Below, piece after piece: positions 14,734 to 21,406 of a DNA stretch of 35,663 nucleotides. This DNA comes from Verrucomicrobia bacterium 12-59-8. GTDB lineage: Bacteria > Verrucomicrobiota > Verrucomicrobiae > Verrucomicrobiales > Verrucomicrobiaceae. The DNA lies in assembly GCA_002279765.1 (NCBI GenBank), contig NCCR01000021.1, positions 1-35,663 of the forward strand, in the 5' to 3' direction. The notes below the pieces were generated by a model. That model was not told where the DNA came from. It saw nothing but the letters and a program-made list of their open reading frames with translations, and ran no database searches. Every line of letters starts with the position of its first letter. Within the stretch, counting starts at the first letter, position 1. Both the position numbers and the translations under genes were made by a program.

Positions 14734-15549
14734 CTACTTCACGGCGGTGGCTTGCTCTTTGAAGAACCTGGTGATCAGGGGTGGGGCTTCTTCGGGGAAC
14801 TTGTGGGTGCCTTGATGGATGAAGGCGATGAATGGGGTGCCGACTTTGGAGGGGAAGAGGGTGCAGTCTGTGGCCCAGGGTTTGCCCTCGGGCTCGCATT
14901 GGTTGATCGCTTTGACTTTGGCCATGGCGAGTGCCTGCCATGCGTATTTGACGAGCGGGTCCTGGGTGCCAGCGATGTGCATGCAGGGCTTGGGTTTGAA
15001 GGGGGTGTCTTTGAGCCGGACGGAGAGTGCTGCTGATGGGGCGACGGCGCAGAGGATGTCCGGGCGGGCCTGCCAGAGGAGGTAGGTGAAGCCGCCGCCG
15101 TTGGAGTGGCCGGTGGAAAAGATGCGTTTGGTGTCCACTTTGTAGTGTTCTTTGAGGTGGGCCAGTACGGCGTCGAAGAGTTTCAAATCGCGATCCTCTT
15201 GTGCGCCTGCGCTGTGCTGCCAGCCGGGTTTCTTGCCTTCGGGGTCGGTGAGCTGGCCGGGGGTGTTGAGGCCTTGGAGATAGACGGAGATGGCCTCGGG
15301 CCAGAGTTTGTACATGGGGATGCTGCGGCCGATCTGCATGGCGCTGCCGCCGTGGCCGTGCCAGACGAAGACGACAGGTGCGGGCTGCTCCTTGGCGGTG
15401 GCTGGTGCGTAAACGAGTCCGCTGCGTGCGACGCCGTCCACGGTGAGGTCCAGTTTTTGGATGCCCTGAGGGAGTGGAAGCTGGGCGGGACAGGATGAGA
15501 TGGTGGCCAGCAGGGCGAGGGCGAGGGGGAGGAGGCAATGGCGGATCAT
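14734..15549 (-). CDS. Secreted LpqC/PHB-depolymerase-type esterase
   Basis: A 271-aa alpha/beta hydrolase with a signal peptide (MIRHCLLPLALALLATISSC). The nucleophile Ser149 sits in the elbow GHSNGGG, with an oxyanion-type HGHGG at 64-68. Asp197 (GTQDPL) and His249 (GTHKFP) are the likely remaining triad residues. The family (COG3509, feruloyl/acetylxylan esterase and polyhydroxybutyrate depolymerase relatives) removes ester side groups from plant polysaccharides or cleaves polyesters. The start at 15549 is chosen for the signal peptide; a longer frame to 15777 would run antisense through the cupin gene. It converges with the ArsC-like gene 36 bp away. The substrate is not known. Confidence 0.88.
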   Translation of the reverse strand: MIRHCLLPLALALLATISSCPAQLPLPQGIQKLDLTVDGVARSGLVYAPATAKEQPAPVVFVWHGHGGSAMQIGRSIPMYKLWPEAISVYLQGLNTPGQLTDPEGKKPGWQHSAGAQEDRDLKLFDAVLAHLKEHYKVDTKRIFSTGHSNGGGFTYLLWQARPDILCAVAPSAALSVRLKDTPFKPKPCMHIAGTQDPLVKYAWQALAMAKVKAINQCEPEGKPWATDCTLFPSKVGTPFIAFIHQGTHKFPEEAPPLITRFFKEQATAVK

Positions 15550-15637
15550 GAGGGGATGGGGGGGGGAGACTTGGAGCTTCAACGCCTTGGCTTTGCCAAA
15601 GTTGCAGGTGGCTGGTGTTGGGCTAGGATCACGTCCC

Positions 15638-16102
15638 ATGAGTTCTGCTAGCGCCGCTATTCCTGTGATCACCCAGCCCGGACAGGGCAGGGGCTTTTCT
15701 GTCTTTGGTGATGAGGTCGAGTTTGTGATTACTGGAGAGCAGACGGGAGGACGTTTCACGCAGTGGATTGAGACCACCCATCCTGGGGGCGGGCCGCCAC
15801 CGCACTATCACACGCGGGAGGACGAAAACTTTTACGTCATTCAGGGTAGCGCTGAATTTTTCCAAGGCGGGCAGTGGACGGCGGTGGTGCCGGGAACTGC
15901 GGTGTTCATGCCCAAGGGGGAGGTGCATGCCTTTCGCAACGCGGGTGAAACACCTTTGAAAATGCTCATCACTACCGTGCCTTCAGGCTTTGAGATTTTC
16001 TTTGACCGTTGCGCTGTGGAATTTGCCAAAACAGAGGGGCCTGATATGACACGCCTTGTCGAAATCGCCGGCGAGCACGGCATTCATTTCGTCACTCCGT
16101 AA
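15638..16102 (+). CDS. Single-domain cupin protein
   Basis: A 154-aa protein with both cupin motifs: PPPHYHTREDENFYVIQG (H56, H58, E63) and GTAVFMPKGEVHAFRN (H97), which supply a mononuclear metal site in a small beta barrel. Such cupins include quercetinase-like dioxygenases, sugar-binding sensors and proteins of unknown role; the sequence does not choose. There is no signal peptide. The start at ATG 15638 is preferred because the frame upstream overlaps the esterase leader on the other strand. The next gene begins 12 bp after its stop, so the two are probably an operon. It is divergent from the esterase with an 88-bp shared promoter gap. Confidence 0.87.
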   Translation: MSSASAAIPVITQPGQGRGFSVFGDEVEFVITGEQTGGRFTQWIETTHPGGGPPPHYHTREDENFYVIQGSAEFFQGGQWTAVVPGTAVFMPKGEVHAFRNAGETPLKMLITTVPSGFEIFFDRCAVEFAKTEGPDMTRLVEIAGEHGIHFVTP

Positions 16103-16114
16103 TCTTTTCCAACC

Positions 16115-16492
16115 ATGTTCAAAACCGGCCAGCAAGTTGTCTGCATTGATGATCAATTCGATCCCTGGGTCTTTGATCTGTACAAGTCTCTGCCCAAGAA
16201 GGATTCGATTTATACCGTGCGTGCGCTGCGTGCCGGGCGGTCTAACCCGCAGTTTGTGGTGAATGATGATGCGGAAATCAAGCTGGCGGGTGCGGAGTTT
16301 GATCTGCTGCTGCTGCTGAAGGAACTGCACAATCCGGATGATCCGCACTCCAGCGTGAAGCAGGAGCTGGGGTTTCGGTCCGAGCGCTTTGCGCCGCTTC
16401 TTGAAGCAACCGAGGAAGAAGAGGATGCCGAGCTTATTGGGGTGGGCCACGGCGAGAAGACGTGGGAGCCGGAGCCTGCGTGGTCGAAGTAG
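16115..16492 (+). CDS. Small hypothetical protein with KOW/SH3-like N-terminus
   Basis: A 125-aa acidic protein beginning MFKTGQQVVCIDDQFDPWVF, followed by KKDSIYTVRAL. This G-x-x-V-V-C-I-D-D ... Y-T-V pattern resembles small SH3-like or phage-type proteins, but I cannot name the family. The middle is Leu-rich (FDLLLLLKELHN) and the C-terminus is Glu-rich. It follows the cupin gene by 12 bp, suggesting co-expression. No catalytic motif or membrane segment is visible. Confidence 0.7.
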   Translation: MFKTGQQVVCIDDQFDPWVFDLYKSLPKKDSIYTVRALRAGRSNPQFVVNDDAEIKLAGAEFDLLLLLKELHNPDDPHSSVKQELGFRSERFAPLLEATEEEEDAELIGVGHGEKTWEPEPAWSK

Positions 16493-16734
16493 CAGCGGGC
16501 TTGGATGGCGCTCAGTGACGCATGGCGTCTGGTGCGTGATCGGCGGGTGTGGGGATTGTAAACTGGGAACTGAAAATTGGCCGGAGGCCTGTGGTCCTTC
16601 TTCGCGCTTTGCCCTTCGCTGAAACTAGGGAGGACGAGATGCGCTACGAAAGGTCATTTCCCATCAATCTTGGGTTACTGCTCTGTGGATGAAAACTTGG
16701 CACCCTCGCGGCTGTTTGATACACCACCTATCTC

Positions 16735-17751
16735 ATGAGTGCCCCTCCCGACCTTCCGCCGTCCTCCGCCCCTCTCACTGAACGGCAGATTGTTGAACTG
16801 CTCTCCACGGCGCGTCAGCGGCTGTTTGCGGAAGTGGGCAAGGTGATTGTGGGGCAGTTGCATGTGATTGATGAAATGCTGATTGCGCTGCTGAGCGGGG
16901 GGCATTGCCTGATTACGGGAGCGCCGGGGCTGGCGAAGACGCTGCTCATCAAAACTGTGGCGGATGTCTGCCATCTGAGTTTTCAGCGGATTCAGTTCAC
17001 GCCGGATTTAATGCCGTCAGATATTACGGGAACGGAGATTTTGGAGGACAGCCCAGAGGGAAGGAAGCTGGTGTTTAGCCGTGGGCCGGTGTTTGCGAAC
17101 ATGATTCTGGCGGATGAAATCAACCGCACGCCGCCGAAGACGCAGGCGTCTTTGCTGGAGGCGATGCAGGAGCATCAGGTGACGGTGAACGGCAAGACGA
17201 TGCCTCTGCCGGAGCCGTTCTTTGTGCTGGCCACGCAGAACCCGATTGAGCAGGAGGGGACGTATCCGCTGCCGGAGGCGCAGCTTGACCGATTCATGCT
17301 GAACATCGTGATCGATTATCTGAGCGAGGATGATGAAGTAGCGGTGGTGACGAAGACCACCTCGGGTAAGGGGGAGCCGGTGCAGCGGCTGTTTACCGGA
17401 GAGGAGCTCCTCGCGTTTCAGCAGGTGGTGCGGAAGGTGCCGATCGCGGAAGATGTGGCGCGGTATGCGGTGCGGCTTTCAGCGGCTTCGAGGCCTGGAC
17501 GCGAGGGTGTGCCTGATTTTGTGAATCAGTGGGTGAGCTGGGGAGCGGGGACACGTGCGAGCCAGAACTTGGTGCTGGGTGCGAAGACGCGGGTGCTGCT
17601 GCATAACCGGACGCATGTGACTGTAGAGGATATTCGTGCGATGGCGCTGCCGGTTTTCAGGCATCGTATTTTGGTAAACTACAAGGCGGAGGCGGAGGGG
17701 GTGACGGTGGAGAAGGTGATTGGGAGGCTGATCGAGCATGTGAAGGGGTAG
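16735..17751 (+). CDS. moxR: MoxR-family AAA+ ATPase
   Basis: A 338-aa AAA+ chaperone-like ATPase. Walker A GAPGLAKT is at 62-69, Walker B ILADE at 124-128 followed by INRTPPK, and the sensor-1 stretch ATQNPIEQEGTYPLPEAQLDRF is complete. MoxR proteins usually act with von Willebrand A-domain partners in maturation of metalloenzymes or envelope complexes. Here the downstream genes (DUF58, BatA-like, giant membrane protein) form the classical MoxR/Bat arrangement. The ATG at 16735 follows a 242-bp gap with nothing recognisable, which probably contains the operon promoter. The gap to the DUF58 gene is enlarged by the inserted cassette at 17760-18244. Confidence 0.95.
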   Translation: MSAPPDLPPSSAPLTERQIVELLSTARQRLFAEVGKVIVGQLHVIDEMLIALLSGGHCLITGAPGLAKTLLIKTVADVCHLSFQRIQFTPDLMPSDITGTEILEDSPEGRKLVFSRGPVFANMILADEINRTPPKTQASLLEAMQEHQVTVNGKTMPLPEPFFVLATQNPIEQEGTYPLPEAQLDRFMLNIVIDYLSEDDEVAVVTKTTSGKGEPVQRLFTGEELLAFQQVVRKVPIAEDVARYAVRLSAASRPGREGVPDFVNQWVSWGAGTRASQNLVLGAKTRVLLHNRTHVTVEDIRAMALPVFRHRILVNYKAEAEGVTVEKVIGRLIEHVKG

Positions 17752-17759
17752 GGAGGAAG

Positions 17760-17815
17760 AATGACGAATTAGTAAATCCGAATGACTAAATAAGTCCGAA
17801 TGCCAAATGCCGAAG
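17760..17815 (+). repeat. Left terminal inverted repeat of the four-helix cassette
   Basis: Contains AGTAAATCCGAATGACTAAA (17771-17790), found in reverse complement in the right repeat without mismatch. Mismatches in the outer 34 bp are at 17766 and 17770. The inner portion CAAATGCCG (17804-17812) is also matched on the right. Confidence 0.85.
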
Positions 17816-18184
17816 ATGAGCGCTGGTAACGATAAAAGCTTCGATCTGGAGGAGCGCACTGCGGTGTTTGGCGAGAAGGTGATCGATTTTGCCAAGGCGG
17901 TGCCTCGCAACGAGGTGACCAAGCCGTTGATTTCTCAGATCGTTCGCTCGGGAACCAGTGTTGGAGCCAACTACGGGGAAGCCGACGATGCCATTTCCAG
18001 CAAAGACTTCCGCAACAAGCTCGCCACGTGCAAGAAGGAAGCGCGGGAAACCAAGCATTGGTGCCGTATGATTGTGCGGGCTGAACCTCAGATGCGTGAT
18101 GGTGCCGCACCGATCTGGCAGGAAGCCAAGGAATTACACCTCATCTTTGCCGCCATTCTTCGAAAAGCTCCTCCATCCAAATAA
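17816..18184 (+). CDS. Four-helix bundle protein (23S rRNA intervening-sequence family)
   Basis: A 122-aa helical protein with the family pattern SFDLEERTAVFGEKVIDFAK, then ISQIVRSGTSVGANYGEA and KDFRNKLATCKKEARETKHW. Proteins of this fold are encoded in intervening sequences of 23S rRNA genes of Leptospira and Coxiella and include the Avd accessory protein of diversity-generating retroelements; they are basic and assemble as pentamers in the Avd case. No reverse transcriptase is present here. ATG 17816 is chosen because it directly follows the left inverted repeat; ATG 17807, inside the repeat, would add three residues. The ORF lies within an otherwise tight MoxR operon on the same strand, so it may be transcribed by read-through. 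Confidence 0.88.
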   Translation: MSAGNDKSFDLEERTAVFGEKVIDFAKAVPRNEVTKPLISQIVRSGTSVGANYGEADDAISSKDFRNKLATCKKEARETKHWCRMIVRAEPQMRDGAAPIWQEAKELHLIFAAILRKAPPSK

Positions 18185-18188
18185 CACG

Positions 18189-18244
18189 CTACGGCATTTG
18201 AGCTTCGACATTATTTAGTCATTCGGATTTACTCATTTGTCATT
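18189..18244 (-). repeat. Right terminal inverted repeat of the four-helix cassette
   Basis: Reverse complement of 17760-17815 with about 9 mismatches in 56 positions, 2 of them in the outer 34 bp (18211-18244). Ends 11 bp before the DUF58 start codon. Confidence 0.85.
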
Positions 18245-18255
18245 TTCTCACCCCG

Positions 18256-19179
18256 ATGTCTGCCGTCACCTTTCTAGATCCTGCCGCGCTGATGCGCATC
18301 AAGTGGCTTGAGTTGCGGGCGAAGGTGGTGGTGGAGGGGCTTTGGAAGGGGATGCACCGGAGTCCGTATCATGGGTTCTCGGTGGAGTTCTCGGAGTATC
18401 GGGCCTATGTGCAGGGGGATGATCCGCGGTACATTGATTGGAAGGTGCTGGCGCGGAGTGACCGGACTTACATCAAGAAATTTGAGGATGAGACGAACCT
18501 GCGGTGTCAGCTGGTGATTGATCACAGCAAGTCGATGGGGTTTGGCTCGCTGGGATATACCAAGGCAGATTATGCGGCGACGCTGGCTGCGACGCTGGCG
18601 TCGTTTTTGATGAAGCAGGGGGATGCGGCTGGATTGACGACGTTTGCGGATGGGATTGAGGAGCATCTGCCGCCGAGGAATCGGCCGGGGCATTTGCGGC
18701 GGATCATCGCGGAGCTGGAGAGGCCGGCGAAGGCTGCGGGGACTTCGCTGGCGCTTTCGGTGGGGCAGCTGGCGGAGCTACTGCGGAAGCGTGGGGTGAT
18801 TTGTTTGATCACGGATTTGCTGGCGCCGGTGGAGCATCTAGAGAAGCAACTGGCGCTGCTGAGTGCGATGGGGCATGACCTTGTGCTCTTTCATCTCATG
18901 GATCGTGCGGAGATTGATTTCACGTTTGAAAAGTCGGCGCACTTTCGGGATGCTGAGACGGGCGTGGAGCGATTTATTGATCCGCAGCTTGTGCGGGAAA
19001 ATTATCTGAAGCGGCTGCAGGCGCATCGCGATACGATTCAGACGGCTACGGACCGCTATAACGTCGAATATCATTTCTGTCCGACGGATCAGCCGTTGGA
19101 GGAGGTGTTGTTTAACTTCCTGAGTGCGCGTCAGCGGAAGAAGGCTTCCAAATCGTCAGCGGCGAGGGTGGCGGGATAG
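18256..19179 (+). CDS. DUF58 / von Willebrand A-like protein of the MoxR operon
   Basis: A 307-aa protein with the hallmark DUF58 segment EYRAYVQGDDPRYIDWKVLARSDRT at about 47-71, given here in part as YVQGDDPRYIDWKVLAR. A von Willebrand A-like fold follows with a DxSxS metal-site motif (DHSKS, 89-93). Such proteins are encoded beside MoxR in most phyla and are thought to act as its adaptor or client. No membrane segment or signal peptide is evident. ATG 18256 lies 11 bp beyond the cassette end and has no nearby Shine-Dalgarno; the GGAGG before the cassette could have served it before insertion. The next gene, BatA-like, begins 184 bp downstream after a hexamer repeat. Confidence 0.92.
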   Translation: MSAVTFLDPAALMRIKWLELRAKVVVEGLWKGMHRSPYHGFSVEFSEYRAYVQGDDPRYIDWKVLARSDRTYIKKFEDETNLRCQLVIDHSKSMGFGSLGYTKADYAATLAATLASFLMKQGDAAGLTTFADGIEEHLPPRNRPGHLRRIIAELERPAKAAGTSLALSVGQLAELLRKRGVICLITDLLAPVEHLEKQLALLSAMGHDLVLFHLMDRAEIDFTFEKSAHFRDAETGVERFIDPQLVRENYLKRLQAHRDTIQTATDRYNVEYHFCPTDQPLEEVLFNFLSARQRKKASKSSAARVAG

Positions 19180-19275
19180 GTTGATTTTCGATTTTATAAC
19201 CCATGACTTTCCAATCCATGACTACTCATCAGCTTCTTAACCGGCGCGTCTTACTGGGCTCGGAGTCATGTGATC

Positions 19276-19317
19276 GAGGACAAGTTCGAGTAGGAGGACG
19301 AGGACGAGGACGAGGAC
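19276..19317 (+). repeat. GAGGAC hexamer repeat
   Basis: Four perfect tandem GAGGAC copies at 19294-19317, with a further copy at 19276-19281 and a related TTCGAG in between. It lies in the only sizeable gap (19180-19363) inside the downstream half of the operon. The tract is not in a coding frame. Confidence 0.75.
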
Positions 19318-19363
19318 GATTCGTGAGGAGAGTGCTTTCTGTTGTTCGAACCTTTTATTCTGC

Positions 19364-21394
19364 ATGAGCTGGCTCTTTCCAATTTACCTCGCTGGTGCTG
19401 CGGCGATCATTGCGCCGATTTTGCTGCACCTGAGACGCAGGCCGCCGCAGGATCGGGTGGAGTTCAGTACGCTGATGTTTCTGGATGCGAGCACGCCGGT
19501 GCCGGTGAGCAAGAGGCGGCTGGAGAACTGGCTGCTGCTGTTGCTACGCTGCCTTGCGCTGATTCTGCTCGCGCTCATGTTTGCGCGGCCCTTTGTGCAG
19601 AGTGAAAGTGCCACGGCGTCGTCTGGGGACAAGGCCACGCTGATCTTGCTGGATCGCAGTGCTTCGATGAGGCGGGATGAGTTGTGGAAGCGTGGGATTG
19701 CTGAGGCTGAGCGTTTGTTTAAAGACGCCAAGATTACTGACCGCATTGCACTGGCGGTGTTTGATGGTGAACTCACGCCGGTGTGGACGTTTGAGGAGGA
19801 TCGGAACACGCCTGCGAATCGTGTGGTGGCGTTGCAAAGCCGTCTGGCGGAGCTTGCGCCTAGCTGGGGTGGCACGCAGTTGGATCGCGCGCTGATTGCT
19901 GCGGTGCCGTCGTTTGATACCAGCACGGCGAAGCTCAAGAAGCGCATTCATCTGATCACTGATCTGCAGGAGGGCACGCACTTGGATGCGTTGCGTACCA
20001 TTGCGTGGCCTGCTGAACTCATGCTGAACGTGCATCGCTTGGATCCCGCAACGAATGACAATTTCTCCATGGCTCTCGCCGCACGGGATGAGGAGGGGAA
20101 CGAGGACGCGCTGATTCGCATACGTTTGAGCAATACACGCGACTCGGCTTTGCGGGATTTCACTCTTGCCTGGGACAAGGCCCCGAAGGCCGACAGCATC
20201 ACGGCGCAGATTCCGCCGGGAGCTTCGCGCATTCTGAATGCGCCGCCGAATTCCACCAACGCCACGACGCTTACTTTGAGCGGGGACAAGTACGACTTCG
20301 ACAACCGTCTGTTCATCGCCCCGCCGCAGCCGCGAGCTGTGCGCATTCACTTTTTGGGTGATGAGGCTACGCGGGATGAGGCTGAGGCACCGCTGTATTA
20401 TCTGGCGCGGGCATTGCAACCTACGGCCACGCTGGCACCGGTGCTCACTGCGGGCAAAGCGATGCCAGTGCAGATGCCGGATTTGCTCGTTATCTCGGGC
20501 TCCACGCCGCCCGTGGGAATGCACGCAAGCTTGTGCGACTTTGTCAGCACTGGCGGGTTTCTGGTGGAGGTCGCAACTTCCTCTGCCGATGCAGTCCTGC
20601 TTCAAACACTTACCGGGATTCCCGGCTTCACCGTCAAAGAGGGTGACTCCAATGACGACTACCGCATGCTCGCGGATGTCAAAGTCGAGCATCCGCTGCT
20701 CAGACCTTTCGCTGATCCCAAGCTGCGGGATTTTACGAAGCTGCGTTTTTGGAAGCATCGGGATATCGAGATCAAAGACGCGGGCAACAAGGTCGAAACC
20801 CTTGCCCGCTTTGACAACGGGCAGCCTGCCATTGTCAGCGCACGCATTGGGAAAGGGACGCTCATTGTTCTCGCTTCCGGCTGGCATCCGGGGGACAGCC
20901 AACTTGCGCTTAGCACGAAATTTGTGCCGCTGCTCTACGGCTGGTTGGACGCCGCTGGTTTCAGTCACGATCCTTCGGCGACGCTGCTGGTTGGTGAGGC
21001 GCTGCCATTTGATGCGGCATCCGAGCACACGATTACGGATCCTGAAAACAAGACGCACAGTCTCAAAGCGGGAGAGTCTTTCACCGCGACCCAGATTGGG
21101 CTGTACAAGGTTCAAAGTGCCTCACACACCCAGATTTTGGCCGTCAATCTCGCGCCTGATGAGGGGCGGGTATTGCCCCTCGGCCCGCAAAAGCTGGCTG
21201 AGTACGGCATCAAGCTCTCCAGCGGTGCCGACAGTGCTGCTGCCAGCGAAAGCACGGACGAGCGACTCACGGCGACGGATACGGAGCAGCGCCAGCAGTC
21301 TTGGTGGTACATTCTTCTCATGCTTCTGGCCGTACTTCTGCTCGAAACGTGGTTTGCAGGCCGCGCCCGACAGACTGTCCTTCAACCCGCGTAA
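19364..21394 (+). CDS. BatA-like membrane protein with von Willebrand A domain
   Basis: A 676-aa protein beginning MSWLFPIYLAGAAAIIAPIL, the N-terminal BatA/aerotolerance-regulator membrane segment, with a second helix at about 54-76 (LENWLLLLLRCLALILLALM). A von Willebrand A domain follows, with the metal-site DRSAS at 97-101, a GGTQLD threonine loop and ITDLQ. The middle region is a glutamine-amidotransferase-like/beta-rich periplasmic part, and the C-terminus has a last helix (WWYILLMLLAVLLLETWFAG). The topology puts both termini in the membrane and most of the chain outside the cytoplasm. Bat proteins act with MoxR and DUF58 in envelope stress or aerotolerance in Bacteroides; the role here is inferred. 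The next gene starts 12 bp later. Confidence 0.9.
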   Translation: MSWLFPIYLAGAAAIIAPILLHLRRRPPQDRVEFSTLMFLDASTPVPVSKRRLENWLLLLLRCLALILLALMFARPFVQSESATASSGDKATLILLDRSASMRRDELWKRGIAEAERLFKDAKITDRIALAVFDGELTPVWTFEEDRNTPANRVVALQSRLAELAPSWGGTQLDRALIAAVPSFDTSTAKLKKRIHLITDLQEGTHLDALRTIAWPAELMLNVHRLDPATNDNFSMALAARDEEGNEDALIRIRLSNTRDSALRDFTLAWDKAPKADSITAQIPPGASRILNAPPNSTNATTLTLSGDKYDFDNRLFIAPPQPRAVRIHFLGDEATRDEAEAPLYYLARALQPTATLAPVLTAGKAMPVQMPDLLVISGSTPPVGMHASLCDFVSTGGFLVEVATSSADAVLLQTLTGIPGFTVKEGDSNDDYRMLADVKVEHPLLRPFADPKLRDFTKLRFWKHRDIEIKDAGNKVETLARFDNGQPAIVSARIGKGTLIVLASGWHPGDSQLALSTKFVPLLYGWLDAAGFSHDPSATLLVGEALPFDAASEHTITDPENKTHSLKAGESFTATQIGLYKVQSASHTQILAVNLAPDEGRVLPLGPQKLAEYGIKLSSGADSAAASESTDERLTATDTEQRQQSWWYILLMLLAVLLLETWFAGRARQTVLQPA

Positions 21395-21406
21395 TTCAAC
21401 CCGATC

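Larger units (their letters stand above)
17760..18244 (+). mobile_element. 485-bp cassette: four-helix-bundle ORF between 56-bp terminal inverted repeats
   Basis: One small ORF (17816-18184) is bracketed by long inverted repeats at 17760-17815 and 18189-18244. The outer 34 bp match at 32 positions and the inner 22 bp at 15, about 47 of 56 in all. The left repeat ends exactly before ATG 17816; the right repeat begins 4 bp after the stop codon. The cassette separates moxR from the DUF58 gene, otherwise 19 bp apart, and displaces GGAGG (17752-17756) from the DUF58 start. No transposase is encoded and no target duplication is seen. The family's known members sit in 23S rRNA intervening sequences, also bounded by inverted repeats. 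Mobility is an inference from this structure. Confidence 0.75.

Noticed and set aside
17752..18250. Target-site duplication flanking the four-helix cassette
   Set aside because: The bases outside the two inverted repeats (GGAGGAAG left, TTCTCACC right) are not direct repeats of each other.
19544..21115. 523-codon minus-strand ORF opposite the BatA-like gene
   Set aside because: Antisense shadow of a clear protein gene; product is Arg/Gln-rich with no domain. The same applies to 21905-23749, 24317-25408, 26312-27454 and 3988-5088 on the minus strand.
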